In this document: positions 1-9,507 of the stretch, piece by piece
How the letters are laid out: each line of letters starts with the position of its first letter
Position numbering within the stretch: the first letter of the stretch is position 1
Assembly (NCBI RefSeq): GCF_021531075.1
Contig: NZ_JADYTJ010000024.1
Span: forward strand, 1-46,755
Source: Bacteroides caecigallinarum
Lineage (GTDB): Bacteria; Bacteroidota; Bacteroidia; Bacteroidales; Bacteroidaceae
Reading direction: 5' to 3'
Length of the DNA stretch: 46,755 nucleotides
Notes under the pieces: model-generated
Seen by the model: only the letters and a program-made list of their open reading frames with translations
What the model was told of the DNA's origin: nothing
Database searches by the model: none
Program-made: the position numbers and the translations under genes

Positions 1-1257
1 GTATTATCCGGTATAAATGGATGTGGTAAAAGCACACTGTCAAGGTGGTTGTATTATTTGGTAAATGGTGTAAAAGGATTTGATTTATTCTTGTTTGAAG
101 AATATAAAAATAAGATAGGCCATATCCTAAGTAGGATGCAATTTGCTTGTGCTGATTTGGAAAGATTTATTCGTAAGGATGATTTATTGGATAAAACATC
201 ATTTTACAAACTAATCCAAACAATAAATGAGTTTGGATTTGTAAAAACAGAGACAATAGAGGATTTGTTTTTGCAGGCTTTGCATGCTACAAAAAACTTT
301 CTTACTGAGGCAATGTCAATGGATTTACCAGAGACGCGTAAAGCCAGAATCCTTAATTATCTGAACATAGAAGTTGAAGATAAAGATTTTAATCAAGCGA
401 TAGAAAATTTCGTAGAACAGAATATACGTTTGATAAATAAATTGTCAAGTCAATTAAAGAAGGAGATCAAAGAACGGGGGAGAAATAAATTTTTTGATTT
501 GCTTAATGAACGTTTTGAAATACAAAATGATATTCCATCCTTCATTCAGTTGGAAGAGGATGATGTTGATATGATAGAGAAAGATCATATTTCTACTCTT
601 TTCAATCTGCAGCAAGCAGTATATATAGATACTCCTATGGCTGTGGAGATGGGAGATACAGAAAATATATTGTGGAAAGCTCTGCGTGATATTATGATTA
701 GTGAAAGACAAATTGATAATTTTTCATTGCACGAGAAAAAACTCATGTTAAGAGTAAAAGATATTCTGGAAGGAGAAACTGTACTGGAAAAAAGTGATTT
801 ATTTAAAATAAAAGGTTTACGTTATATCTCCAAAGATAAAAAAGTAAATATCCTTCTAAAAGATGCTGCTACAGGTTTTAAGACTTTCTCATATCTGCAA
901 CGTTTATTGGAAAACGGACTTTTGAACGATGAAACACTCTTGATGATTGACGAACCGGAAGCACATCTTCATCCGCAATGGATTGTTGAATTTGCACGCT
1001 TGTTGGTATTATTGAACAAGGAATTAGGATTGAAAATAATGATTGCCAGCCATAATCCTGATATGGTGGCTGCAATACATGATATTGCAAATAAAGAGGG
1101 GGTATTGGAAAATACCAACTTCTATGTCGCACAGACGGAGAATCCAGAAAGTCATCAGTATATATTTAAAGATTTGGGACATGAAGTAGGTGAGATTTTT
1201 GAATCGTTCAATATTGCTTTAGAAAACATTGGCAGATATGGAAGAGTGGATTTATAA
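1..1257 (+). CDS. AAA/ABC-type ATPase, 5' end outside the window
   Basis: The reading frame is open from base 1, so the true start lies upstream; 418 residues are visible. The first codons already encode a Walker A motif (GINGCGKST), so only a short N-terminal strand is missing. Near the C-terminus are a Walker B-like core (LLMIDEPEAHLHP) and an H-loop region (IASHNPDMVAAI), with ATGFKTFSYLQ in the place of the ABC signature. This arrangement is typical of AAA_15/AAA_21 (OLD-, PtuA-, AriA-like) ATPases, which in many bacteria act as sensors or motors paired with an effector. The middle of the protein (about residues 60-270) is a charged, probably helical insertion. The gene overlaps the next one by about 20 bases, suggesting translational coupling. 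Function is inferred only from fold and pairing; a defence role is possible but not shown. Confidence 0.8.
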   Translation, partial: VLSGINGCGKSTLSRWLYYLVNGVKGFDLFLFEEYKNKIGHILSRMQFACADLERFIRKDDLLDKTSFYKLIQTINEFGFVKTETIEDLFLQALHATKNFLTEAMSMDLPETRKARILNYLNIEVEDKDFNQAIENFVEQNIRLINKLSSQLKKEIKERGRNKFFDLLNERFEIQNDIPSFIQLEEDDVDMIEKDHISTLFNLQQAVYIDTPMAVEMGDTENILWKALRDIMISERQIDNFSLHEKKLMLRVKDILEGETVLEKSDLFKIKGLRYISKDKKVNILLKDAATGFKTFSYLQRLLENGLLNDETLLMIDEPEAHLHPQWIVEFARLLVLLNKELGLKIMIASHNPDMVAAIHDIANKEGVLENTNFYVAQTENPESHQYIFKDLGHEVGEIFESFNIALENIGRYGRVDL

Positions 1258-2023
1258 TAACAAAATAGTACGGGAACATTCGCTTTTCCGTTTTTGTGGC
1301 TCTACTTTGAATGATGTATCAGACAAAGATTATAAGGGCAAATATAAATTCAATCCTGATATAGAATGTCTTGATATTGATGAGTTTGAGAAGAATGTAC
1401 AAAGAAAACAACAATCCTTTCATACAGGAGATGCGGTAATAGGTATTTCTGCATACGAAAATAATCGTGGTATAAATCCTCGTTTGATGGTTGTAGAGCT
1501 TAGAATGGGATATGTAAGTATTTCAAATCTCTCTAAACAAGATATGGAAGCTAAAGTGACCTATACTAAATCTTTGCTTGGAGGGGAAAAGCCTATAAGC
1601 AGGGAGAGCATCTTTATTTTCAATAATAGTTTTATAGAGCAGGCCAGGAGTTGGTTTGACAGGAATAGTAGAACAGGAGGAGAATTAAGAAATTGTATTC
1701 CTGTTTCTGTTTCTGATTTTTCTGTAAAAGTAAAATCAAAGTCAGACTTTCCTTATGTACCTATCCATAAGGAAGAGGATATAAAGATGAGTATATTACT
1801 ATATGAGGAAAAGACAGATTGGATAAATGTTTTTAGAGATATAAGATATTGGTGCAATAAAGCTGAAGAGTATAGGTATAAGAATATATCTGAGTTCGGA
1901 CATATAACTGCTGTCCTTAAAGAATTATGGAAAGATTTTAAAAGCAAATGTTACACTCTTAATGATGAAGAAGAATTGACACTATTGATTATTGAAGAAG
2001 ATTTTGATTTTCTAATATCTTGA
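1238..2023 (+). CDS. Unrecognised partner protein of the AAA ATPase
   Basis: A 261-residue protein starting at ATG 1238, inside the end of the ATPase gene; a TTG at 1229 in the same frame is less likely. I recognise no domain. The N-terminal half looks alpha/beta and the C-terminal third is helical and acidic, ending in DFDFLIS. Five cysteines are scattered (RFCGST, ECLD, NCIP, WCNK, KCYT) with no HNH, zinc-ribbon or Toprim pattern, so it is not the usual partner seen in Septu or PARIS systems. No signal peptide or membrane segment is visible. The overlap with the ATPase suggests the two products work together. No terminator-like hairpin follows it. Confidence 0.7.
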   Translation: MEEWIYNNKIVREHSLFRFCGSTLNDVSDKDYKGKYKFNPDIECLDIDEFEKNVQRKQQSFHTGDAVIGISAYENNRGINPRLMVVELRMGYVSISNLSKQDMEAKVTYTKSLLGGEKPISRESIFIFNNSFIEQARSWFDRNSRTGGELRNCIPVSVSDFSVKVKSKSDFPYVPIHKEEDIKMSILLYEEKTDWINVFRDIRYWCNKAEEYRYKNISEFGHITAVLKELWKDFKSKCYTLNDEEELTLLIIEEDFDFLIS

Positions 2024-2106
2024 AAACAAGTATTTTATGACTTTTCTCACTGAGCCATAAATAGAATCTTTCCAGGAAAAATACAATGATTTTCCATCTG
2101 TTTTTT

Positions 2107-2114
2107 TACCTTTG
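2107..2114 (+). promoter_or_regulatory. Bacteroidetes -7 promoter element for the patatin gene
   Basis: TACCTTTG matches TAnnTTTG about 25 bp before the start codon. No good TTTG is found at the -33 position. Confidence 0.5.
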
Positions 2115-2138
2115 TAAAGTCTAATAACACCCAACAAC

Positions 2139-2954
2139 ATGGAAAACCAGATAACGAAACAAGACAAAAAGGAAATAGAGATACATAAACCTTATAACTT
2201 GGGCCTGGCACTTAGCGGTGGAGGAGCAAAAGGATTTGCGCATCTTGGTGCTTTACAGGCTATGGATGAGAAAGGTATCAAGCCTGATATAATAGCCGGT
2301 ACGAGTGCAGGGGCTGTGGTAGGGGCTTTGTATGCTGCCGGACTCAAGCCTAAAGAGATTCTGAAATTGTTCTTGGGACATGACTTCAGAGACTTTGTGA
2401 GCTTTACATTGCCGAGGGAGGCTCTGCTGAAATATGACGGGTTCATAAAGTTCTTGAAGGAAAATCTGCCGGTGAAACGCTTTGACGAACTGAAGATTCC
2501 TTTCTATGCAGTGGCTACCGATTTTGACAAGGGGGAGCCAAAGGTATTTACCGAGGGTGAGCTGGTACCAAGAGTGATGGCTTCGTGCACCATACCTATA
2601 GTGTTCAAACCTATGATGATAGATGGGGTGAGATATGTGGATGGAGGACTCTTCAAGAATTTCCCTGTTACACCCATTCGTGACCTCTGCCATAAGGTGA
2701 TTGGGGTGAATGTTTGTCCGAAGCATCTGGAGGAGTACGAGGATAATATCTTGCGTGTGGCCATAAGGTCTTATCTGTTCCTGTTCAAACAGAATGCAGT
2801 GGAGGATTCAGGACTTTGCGATTTGCTGCTTGAGGTGGACTCTATTGACGAATACAATATCTTCAATCTGAAAAATGCCTTGAAAATTTATAATCAGGGA
2901 TACAGGCAGATGCTGGAACTGCTGGAGAAGGAAGGGAAATTAATAACTAGGTGA
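2139..2954 (+). CDS. Patatin-like phospholipase (RssA type)
   Basis: A 271-residue serine hydrolase expected to cleave acyl esters of lipids in the cytoplasm or at the inner membrane face. The patatin signatures are in order: the oxyanion loop GGGAKGFAHLG near residue 28, the nucleophile elbow GTSAGA near residue 55, and the catalytic Asp in DGG (YVDGGLFKNFP) near residue 170. There is no signal peptide and no outer-membrane barrel domain, so it belongs to the short RssA/YjjU-like group rather than the secreted PlpD type. It has its own promoter element upstream. The spacer to the next gene contains a repetitive element (2941-3027). Substrate is unknown. Confidence 0.88.
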   Translation: MENQITKQDKKEIEIHKPYNLGLALSGGGAKGFAHLGALQAMDEKGIKPDIIAGTSAGAVVGALYAAGLKPKEILKLFLGHDFRDFVSFTLPREALLKYDGFIKFLKENLPVKRFDELKIPFYAVATDFDKGEPKVFTEGELVPRVMASCTIPIVFKPMMIDGVRYVDGGLFKNFPVTPIRDLCHKVIGVNVCPKHLEEYEDNILRVAIRSYLFLFKQNAVEDSGLCDLLLEVDSIDEYNIFNLKNALKIYNQGYRQMLELLEKEGKLITR

Positions 2955-3004
2955 CAAGTTGACTAGGTTTTTTCTAGTACCTAGTACCTGAAGCCTTGTC
3001 AACT
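2941..3004. repeat. Short copy of a CTAG-array intergenic element (inverted relative to 29836-30016)
   Basis: Overlapping the 3' end of the patatin gene and its spacer, this stretch has CTAGTAC twice in tandem (2974-2987), then CTGAAGCCTTG (2988-2998) and CTTGTCAACT (2995-3004). Its reverse complement aligns with the spacer at 29836-30016, which carries CAAGGCTTCAG followed by 15 CTAG heptads. It is probably a dispersed spacer element with a variable array. Confidence 0.6.
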
Positions 3005-3027
3005 AAAAACTAACAACTAACAACTCA
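3000..3027 (+). repeat. Four degenerate heptads (CAACTAA type)
   Basis: Units CAACTAA, AAACTAA, CAACTAA and CAACTCA run in exact 7-bp register and end 13 bp before the next start codon. The same unit family occurs at 21766-21800. Confidence 0.75.
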
Positions 3028-3040
3028 TAAACTATCATAC

Positions 3041-3913
3041 ATGGAAAGATTATCAAACAATGTATTAAGTATTCAGGTATCGGCTGCAGGAGCTGAGCTG
3101 TGCAGCATACAGTGTAACGGAAAGGAATATTTGTGGCAGGCTGATCCGGCTTTCTGGAACAGACACTCGCCGGTGCTTTTCCCTATAGTGGGAAGGGTGT
3201 GGGACAATACATACAGATGCGGTGGCGAAACTTTCAGTATCGGACAGCATGGATTTGCACGCGATATGGAGTTTCAGCTGGTGAGCATTACGGATAATGA
3301 AGTGTGGTACAGACTGACGGATAATGAGGAAACCCATAAGAAATATCCTTACAGTTTCTGCCTTGAGATAGGCTACAGAATAGAAGGGAAAAAGATTCAT
3401 GTGATGTGGAAGGTGAAAAACACCGGAACTGGGGATATGTATTTCCAGATTGGTGCACATCCTGCATTTTATTTTCCGGGATTCGATGCCGCTACCACTG
3501 AACGTGGCTTCTTCGGGTTCGACAAAAAGGAGGGACTGGAATATATCCTGATTGGCGAAAAGGGGTGTGCGAATACTGATGTGCATTATCCGCTTGAGCT
3601 GAAGGACGGACTGCTGCCTATGAACACTTCTACTTTCGACGGTGATGCTCTGATTCTGGAGGACGGTCAGGTGGGTGAGGTTGCTCTGTATGACAATTCC
3701 CGCAAGGCTGTGCTGCGTCTGCTGTTCGATGCTCCTGTAGTGGGACTGTGGTCGCCTCCTGGAAAGAATGCTCCGTTTGTATGCATAGAGCCGTGGTACG
3801 GACGTTGCGACAGAATGAATTTCGACGGAGAATATATGGAAAAGGACTGGATTCAGCATTTACCGGAGAATGGAATCTTCGATGGCGGATATGTGATTGA
3901 AATAATGGAATAA
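3041..3913 (+). CDS. Aldose 1-epimerase family protein (LacX-like)
   Basis: A 290-residue beta-sandwich protein of the galactose mutarotase superfamily, predicted to act on the anomeric carbon of a sugar or sugar phosphate in the cytoplasm. The expected active-site regions are visible: a His in IGAHPAFYFP near residue 145 and a Glu in CIEPWYGRCD near residue 250. It lacks the longer GalM signature and fits the LacX/YeaD-like branch, whose substrate is often unknown. It lies 6 bp upstream of sbcD on the same strand, so it is probably co-transcribed with it although the functions are unrelated. Confidence 0.85.
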   Translation: MERLSNNVLSIQVSAAGAELCSIQCNGKEYLWQADPAFWNRHSPVLFPIVGRVWDNTYRCGGETFSIGQHGFARDMEFQLVSITDNEVWYRLTDNEETHKKYPYSFCLEIGYRIEGKKIHVMWKVKNTGTGDMYFQIGAHPAFYFPGFDAATTERGFFGFDKKEGLEYILIGEKGCANTDVHYPLELKDGLLPMNTSTFDGDALILEDGQVGEVALYDNSRKAVLRLLFDAPVVGLWSPPGKNAPFVCIEPWYGRCDRMNFDGEYMEKDWIQHLPENGIFDGGYVIEIME

Positions 3914-3919
3914 GATTTT

Positions 3920-5134
3920 ATGAAGATTATACACACCAGCGACTGGCATTTGGGACATACCCTGTATGAGCATGACAGGACGGCAGAACATACTGCTTTC
4001 CTGATACAGCTGAGGGATATTGTGGAGGATGAAAAGCCGGACGCTCTTCTCGTGAGCGGTGATATTTACGACCGTACCAATCCTTCTACTTCGGTGCAGA
4101 AAATGTATTATAAGGCTCTGCTGGATATGCATGCGGCATGTCCGGAGATGACTATTGTGGTGACTGCCGGAAACCATGACAGCAAGGCGATGCTGGAACT
4201 GGGGCGCGAACTGTGGCTTATGGCCGGAGTGAGAGTTGTAGGACAGGTGGAGAGAAAGGACGGGATGGTGGGCCTGGACAGGCATATCATCGGTATAGAA
4301 GGTGCCGATGGGATGATGAAAGGGTATGTGGTGGCCGTGCCGCATATATTCGACCAGAATTATCCGCTGATGGATGAGGAGACTCAGAAAGAGGAACGAA
4401 GGTGTGTATTTTTTCATGCGTTGCAGGACAGGGTGAAGGCTGTTAACACTGGCGGTCTGCCTGTAGTGATGATGGCGCATATGACGGTGGCTGACTGTAA
4501 CTGCGAGGGGCATGATGCTGACGTGATAGGCGGGATAAACGAGGTACCTCACAGCGAACTGGGAAGCGGGTATGACTATATAGCACTGGGACATATACAT
4601 TATCCGCAGACTCTGAAGGGGGATGCCGGAGTGGCAAGGTATTCGGGATCGCCTGTTCCGGTGAACTTTGATGAGACTTATCCGCATTCGGTGTCTGTAG
4701 TGACGCTGGAGAAGGGGCGGGAGCCTGAGATAAGGGAGATAAGGATAAGGAATGTGCGTCCTATGCTGACTGTTCCTGCTGTGCCGTCGGGATTTGAAGA
4801 TGCCATTGAGGGGCTTTCGGCCATAGGTGATGATGAGGAATGTTATGTAAGACTGAATATTCTTCTGGATGAGCCTATGCCTGCCGACTATATGGAACGT
4901 ATAGCAAAGGCTCTGGAGGGAAAGCGGGCGGCGTATTGTTACTGCAAAATTACAAGACCGGAAACGGAGGTTGTGGCGGACGGTACGGCGGTGACTTACG
5001 ACGAGTTCAGGGAACTATCGCCCATAGATGTGGCTCAGAGATTCTATAAGGCAAGGTTCGGAGCGGATATGCCGCAGAGAATGTCGGATATGATTGGAGA
5101 GGCGGTGAAAAGATATGACAGTGAATGTAAATAG
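3920..5134 (+). CDS. sbcD: Exonuclease SbcCD, nuclease subunit SbcD
   Basis: A 404-residue Mre11-type metallophosphoesterase, the nuclease half of SbcCD, which opens DNA hairpins and processes blocked double-strand ends. All phosphoesterase motifs are present in order: SDWHLGH, SGDIYDR, TAGNHDSK, MMAHMTV and LGHIHYPQ. Length is normal for the family. The C-terminal capping region is followed after 15 bp by sbcC, the usual operon pair. The start ATG lies 6 bp after the preceding stop codon. Confidence 0.97.
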   Translation: MKIIHTSDWHLGHTLYEHDRTAEHTAFLIQLRDIVEDEKPDALLVSGDIYDRTNPSTSVQKMYYKALLDMHAACPEMTIVVTAGNHDSKAMLELGRELWLMAGVRVVGQVERKDGMVGLDRHIIGIEGADGMMKGYVVAVPHIFDQNYPLMDEETQKEERRCVFFHALQDRVKAVNTGGLPVVMMAHMTVADCNCEGHDADVIGGINEVPHSELGSGYDYIALGHIHYPQTLKGDAGVARYSGSPVPVNFDETYPHSVSVVTLEKGREPEIREIRIRNVRPMLTVPAVPSGFEDAIEGLSAIGDDEECYVRLNILLDEPMPADYMERIAKALEGKRAAYCYCKITRPETEVVADGTAVTYDEFRELSPIDVAQRFYKARFGADMPQRMSDMIGEAVKRYDSECK

Positions 5135-5149
5135 TGGTTCGTGCAGGGT

Positions 5150-8100
5150 ATGAAACTTATAAAACTTATAATAGAAAATATAGCGTCTATAGAGACGGCT
5201 GAGATTGATTTTGACAGGGGGCCTCTGAGTGAGGCTTCTGTCTTTCTTATTACCGGGGATACGGGGGCCGGTAAGTCTACTGTTCTGGATTCCATATGTC
5301 TGGCATTGTATAACACTACGCCGAGACTGAATATGGCTTCGGGTACGAAATCGAACTTCGGAACGGATAATATCACTGCCAGGAATACTTCGAATCTGCT
5401 CAGACATGGGGCAAGGCAGGCATCGGCTGTGCTTCGTTTTACGGGTACGGATGGTGTGGAGTATGAGGCTGCATGGCAGGTGAGACGAAACAGAAACGGC
5501 AAGCTTACTTCGCCGGAACAGACTCTGACGTGGGGAAATGTGACGGTGAAGAATGCAGATGCAGTGAAGAAGATTACTGAAGAGGCTGTGGGGCTGGATT
5601 TTGAACAGTTCTGCCGTACTACGATGCTTGCACAGGGACAGTTCACTCAGTTCCTTAAGAGTAAGGATGATGAGAAATCGGAAATTCTGGAGAAACTGAC
5701 GGGTACGCGTATATATTCGGAAATAGGAAAGAAGATAGAGGAGATAAAGAAGGAAAAGGAGGCGGAATATACGGCACAGAAGAATCTTACAGCCGGAATT
5801 GTACTTCTGAAACAGGAGGAAACGGATTTGCTGAAAGAGAAGCTTCTGGCTGCCGTAGAGAGGAAAAAGGCTCTTGATACAGAGACTGTACGTCTGGAAA
5901 AGTGTGTCAGATGGTTGGAAACAAAGGCTAAGATAGACGGTGAACTTGTGGCTGCGGAACGGACTGTAAAGGCCTGCGAAGAGGTAATAAATTCTGACAG
6001 TTTTAAGGAAAAGTCCAGGCTAATCCGCGATATGGACAGAACGGAGCAAGCAAGAAACAATGTCCGTATGCTTAAGGACGCGGAGAAGAGAACAGGTGAA
6101 CTGAACAGGGATGCGGAGAGTCTTAAAGCTCTGTATGTGGATTTGTGTAGGGGAAGGAACGGACTTAGGGACTGGATTCGAAGGAAGCAGGAGTATATGG
6201 TTTCGCTTGCCGGGAACATGGAATCGGCTTCGGAATATTCGGCTATGTATGCCAATGCGCAGAAGATAGAGGCATTGCTTAATTCGGCTGTCGAAGCTCA
6301 GGACCGGATAATGGTTAACGGTGAGGCTGTGAAGGGTATCACCGGGAATATGCCTGTGCTGCAGAAGAACTGTAAGGAGGCTGAAGAGGCTTTGGAACTG
6401 GCATCGAAGGCTGTAATACTGAAGGAGAAGGAATACGAAAAGGCTGATGCGGAACTGAAGTTGCTGAAACCTGATGAGGTGAACGGGGAGCTGAACAGAA
6501 TCAATCAGGAGAAGGATGGACTGAATGCACTGACGGGATATGTGGCGGAACTGAGGAATGTAAACGCTTCGGTGGAGAGGATTGACAGGGAACTTTCGGC
6601 ACTGGAGGAAGAACTGAAGAAACGGCAGGAGGAATTTCAGACATTCAGTGGTAAACTGGAGGACGTGACACGAAGATTCGGTGAGGCTAAAAAGGCTTAT
6701 GATGGTGTGGAACTGTCGCTGAAGGAATGGACCGTGAACCTGAGGGCAGGACTGAAAGTGGGTGATACGTGTCCGGTGTGCGGACAGAGGATTGAGAACC
6801 TTGTATCTGACGAGGAATGCAGCAGAAGACTGAGACCGCTGGAGGAGATGGTCGTTGCTCTGGAAAAGGAGATGCGTGATACGGTTTCGCTCTGTAACGG
6901 TACGGGGATGATAGTTGAGAAACTGAAGAAGGATAAGTCGGCCAGGGAACAGGAAAGGACAACTGCAATGGATGGTGTGAACAGGCTGGCTGAAAAGGTT
7001 GTACAGGAGTGCGGGCGTATAGGATTGGCTTGTGTTGAAGGCAATGGAGTGGATGCTGCTGCAGTGGACAATGGTGTGCGTGTGAGGACGGAGCAACTGT
7101 CGGCCCGTATAAGTGAACTTATGGAGATGCAGAAGAGGATTTCTGCAGGCAACAGATTGTTGTCTGAGTTGGGACGGGAGCTTTCTGCGCTACGAAAGGA
7201 TGTTGACAGGGTAAGGAAAGAGAGTGAAAAGGACAAGGAGAAACTTTTGTCTGCCACCAAGGATATGGAACGGATAAATTCTCTGATGGAAGCTGATGGA
7301 CGCAACGTGGAAAAGGCTCTTCAGGAAGCGGACGGTATGATAAACATAGAAGGATGGAAGAACCGGTGGAAGGCTGATGCAAAGGGACTTGTTTCTTTCA
7401 TTAATGATTCTGCAGCACAGTATTTCGGTTGGGAAAAGGAACTGAACCTTACGGAGAAACACTTGTCGAAGGCTCTGCCGGCATTGGAGAATGTGGAAAA
7501 AATCCTTACATCGGTGGCTGTTCAGTGGCCGGAATGGGCTGCACAGGAAGTGACGGAGTCTGTTCCTAAGGAGGGCCTGAAGGATATGTGCGACGCTTTT
7601 GGCGAAAGGGTTAGTGCATTGGTGGCATCGCTGTCTGCCGAACGTGAAAACGTAAGAAAAGCTAAAGATGGGCTGGATGTGTTTTTTACGGATGAAAAGG
7701 ATATAGATATGGGACGTCTGGAGTTTCTGGCTACGGTTACCGGACTGAAGGAGATTAGGGAGGTTCATGACAGGAAAATTTCGGATGCGAAAAGTGCTAC
7801 GGGTGTGTTCGAATCGAAAAAGAGGGAACTGGAGGCTCATATGGCTGTTCGTCCGGAATCTCTGACTGACGATGACGGACAGGAGAGACTTAACGATTCG
7901 CTTAAGGAGGTACGAGGTATGATGGAGGTGTTGATGGCTGAGACGGGACGTATAGAACAGCAACTGAAAACCGATGAAGAGAATGCCGCACGATTCAGAG
8001 CTGAAAAGGAGAGGGAAGAGGAGATGATGAAGGTGTATACTGAGTGGGAGACTCTGAACAAGCTTTTCGGTGGCGGTGACGGTAAGATATTCAGAAGGAT

Positions 8101-8551
8101 AGCCCAGAGTTTTATACTGAGTGATCTGCTGCAGAGGGCAAACGGCTATCTGGGCCGATTGAACAAGAGGTACAGGCTGGACTGTGAGCCGGGTACTCTG
8201 ACCATACGCATGATGGATATGTATCAGAATGATGCCCAGGGACCGGTGGACATCCTTTCGGGTGGTGAAGGTTTTCTGGTATCTTTGTCGCTGGCTCTGG
8301 CGCTGTCGTCGCTGAACAGAAGAAATCTGTCTGTAGATACTTTGTTCATCGACGAGGGTTTTGGTACGCTGAGCAGTGAGGTGCTGAACACGGTGATGGA
8401 TATGCTGGAGAAACTGCAGAGCATGAACGGAAAACGTGTGGGAATAATCAGTCATGTGGAGGGACTGAAGGAGAGGATTGCCGTGCAGGTGAAGGTGAAA
8501 AGAATAGACCAGACACGCAGCGCGGTGGAGATAACGGATAATAGATTATAG
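5150..8551 (+). CDS. sbcC: Exonuclease SbcCD, SMC-like ATPase subunit SbcC
   Basis: A 1133-residue Rad50-type ATPase that partners SbcD. The N-terminal head has Walker A GDTGAGKST (near residue 37) and the Q-loop region AQGQFTQFLKS. Long Glu/Lys-rich coiled coils flank a zinc hook CPVC at residues 541-544. The C-terminal head has the ABC signature LSGGEGFLVSLSLALAL and Walker B TLFIDEGFGTLSS, then the H-loop IISHVEGL. I chose ATG 5150 over the GTG at 5141 because homologues begin directly with the beta strand MKLIKLIIENI. The complete set of motifs indicates a functional gene. Confidence 0.97.
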   Translation: MKLIKLIIENIASIETAEIDFDRGPLSEASVFLITGDTGAGKSTVLDSICLALYNTTPRLNMASGTKSNFGTDNITARNTSNLLRHGARQASAVLRFTGTDGVEYEAAWQVRRNRNGKLTSPEQTLTWGNVTVKNADAVKKITEEAVGLDFEQFCRTTMLAQGQFTQFLKSKDDEKSEILEKLTGTRIYSEIGKKIEEIKKEKEAEYTAQKNLTAGIVLLKQEETDLLKEKLLAAVERKKALDTETVRLEKCVRWLETKAKIDGELVAAERTVKACEEVINSDSFKEKSRLIRDMDRTEQARNNVRMLKDAEKRTGELNRDAESLKALYVDLCRGRNGLRDWIRRKQEYMVSLAGNMESASEYSAMYANAQKIEALLNSAVEAQDRIMVNGEAVKGITGNMPVLQKNCKEAEEALELASKAVILKEKEYEKADAELKLLKPDEVNGELNRINQEKDGLNALTGYVAELRNVNASVERIDRELSALEEELKKRQEEFQTFSGKLEDVTRRFGEAKKAYDGVELSLKEWTVNLRAGLKVGDTCPVCGQRIENLVSDEECSRRLRPLEEMVVALEKEMRDTVSLCNGTGMIVEKLKKDKSAREQERTTAMDGVNRLAEKVVQECGRIGLACVEGNGVDAAAVDNGVRVRTEQLSARISELMEMQKRISAGNRLLSELGRELSALRKDVDRVRKESEKDKEKLLSATKDMERINSLMEADGRNVEKALQEADGMINIEGWKNRWKADAKGLVSFINDSAAQYFGWEKELNLTEKHLSKALPALENVEKILTSVAVQWPEWAAQEVTESVPKEGLKDMCDAFGERVSALVASLSAERENVRKAKDGLDVFFTDEKDIDMGRLEFLATVTGLKEIREVHDRKISDAKSATGVFESKKRELEAHMAVRPESLTDDDGQERLNDSLKEVRGMMEVLMAETGRIEQQLKTDEENAARFRAEKEREEEMMKVYTEWETLNKLFGGGDGKIFRRIAQSFILSDLLQRANGYLGRLNKRYRLDCEPGTLTIRMMDMYQNDAQGPVDILSGGEGFLVSLSLALALSSLNRRNLSVDTLFIDEGFGTLSSEVLNTVMDMLEKLQSMNGKRVGIISHVEGLKERIAVQVKVKRIDQTRSAVEITDNRL

Positions 8552-8562
8552 GAGATATTGAT

Positions 8563-9420
8563 ATGAGAAATATTATATGGATTTTGTTTCTTCTGGTTAT
8601 GTATGGGTGCTCGGAGGAACGCGTGAATGACAACTCGGATGAAAATACGGGAGGCAATAAGAATAATTCCGGCAAGGAAGTGAGTAGTATTGAACTTAAA
8701 GAGCTGATTCCTAGCGACTCGTATGACGTTACTTCGACCAGGACTTTTAAGTTTGGAGATGACGGGATATCTTATTTTGTAGCAGCACAGGAGATTGCAG
8801 GCGGGAAACTGTTCAGCAGTTCGGACACTACATTCGTTTCGTATACGGACGGTGGAATGGTGGTGAGCGACCGTAACGGTAATGTAAGGACTTATATGAT
8901 GAATGACTTCGGATGTGCTGTTTCATGTTGTCTGCAGGAAGGGGGCGGTACAGAAAGGAACTATTATTTCTCTTATATCACGGGTGAAGACGGATTTCAG
9001 TATCTGTCGGGGATTACGGAAATGCTTGATGACGGGGAGGTATATTCGCTGTTGACGTTCGACTATTCGGAGGATGGAAAGATTAAGGTAGGACAGACTG
9101 TGGACGGAATGTCCGAAACATATATCGTGGAATTTGATAAATCTGTTGCGGTGGAGAATGTGTGCGGATTGCCGGATATCTTCCTCTCGGAACTGTATCC
9201 TATGTCGATGCATCTGGTGGCACTTTATGGCGGTGTATTGGGTAATGCCTTTGAGTATCTGTGTACGGATATGTATCCTGAAAACAGTCCGGAACTGAAT
9301 GAACATACCACGTACGAGTATTCTGTAGATGAGGAAGGGATACCGGATTATTGCGAAATTGTTACTGTGAGCGGTGGAGAAGAATATAAAAGAAATATTA
9401 GTGTAAAGATTACGATATAA
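8563..9420 (+). CDS. Hypothetical lipoprotein
   Basis: A 285-residue protein with a short hydrophobic signal and a lipobox ending at Cys16 (LVMYGC), followed by a Ser/Asn/Glu-rich linker, so it is probably anchored to the outer or inner membrane facing the periplasm. The mature part is beta-strand-rich and acidic, with repeated short Gly/Asp turns, resembling the many DUF4595-like Bacteroidales lipoproteins, but I cannot assign a family. It begins 11 bp after sbcC and may be read from the same transcript. No catalytic motif is apparent. Confidence 0.75.
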   Translation: MRNIIWILFLLVMYGCSEERVNDNSDENTGGNKNNSGKEVSSIELKELIPSDSYDVTSTRTFKFGDDGISYFVAAQEIAGGKLFSSSDTTFVSYTDGGMVVSDRNGNVRTYMMNDFGCAVSCCLQEGGGTERNYYFSYITGEDGFQYLSGITEMLDDGEVYSLLTFDYSEDGKIKVGQTVDGMSETYIVEFDKSVAVENVCGLPDIFLSELYPMSMHLVALYGGVLGNAFEYLCTDMYPENSPELNEHTTYEYSVDEEGIPDYCEIVTVSGGEEYKRNISVKITI

Positions 9421-9433
9421 GGGTATTTTTACA

Positions 9434-9441
9434 TATATTTG
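9434..9441 (+). promoter_or_regulatory. Possible -7 promoter element
   Basis: TATATTTG fits TAnnTTTG upstream of the gene remnant at 9508. There is no clear -33 element. Confidence 0.3.
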
Positions 9442-9460
9442 TCCGTGAAAAACATACTTC

Positions 9461-9489
9461 CATAAGTCCTTTAGCCTTAAGGATTTATG
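9461..9489. promoter_or_regulatory. Imperfect 11-bp inverted repeat
   Basis: CATAAGTCCTT and AAGGATTTATG are inverted copies with one mismatch and a 7-base spacer, just downstream of the possible promoter at 9434. There is no T-run, so an operator is more likely than a terminator. Confidence 0.35.
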
Positions 9490-9507
9490 AAAAAATATTA
9501 AGCTAAT

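Noticed and set aside
5141..5149. GTG start for SbcC
   Set aside because: ATG 5150 directly begins the conserved first strand; the extra three residues are not expected.
6020..7096. Long leftward open frames inside sbcC (also 7190-8455)
   Set aside because: They are shadows of the coding strand, with composition typical of antisense translation and no start context or motif.
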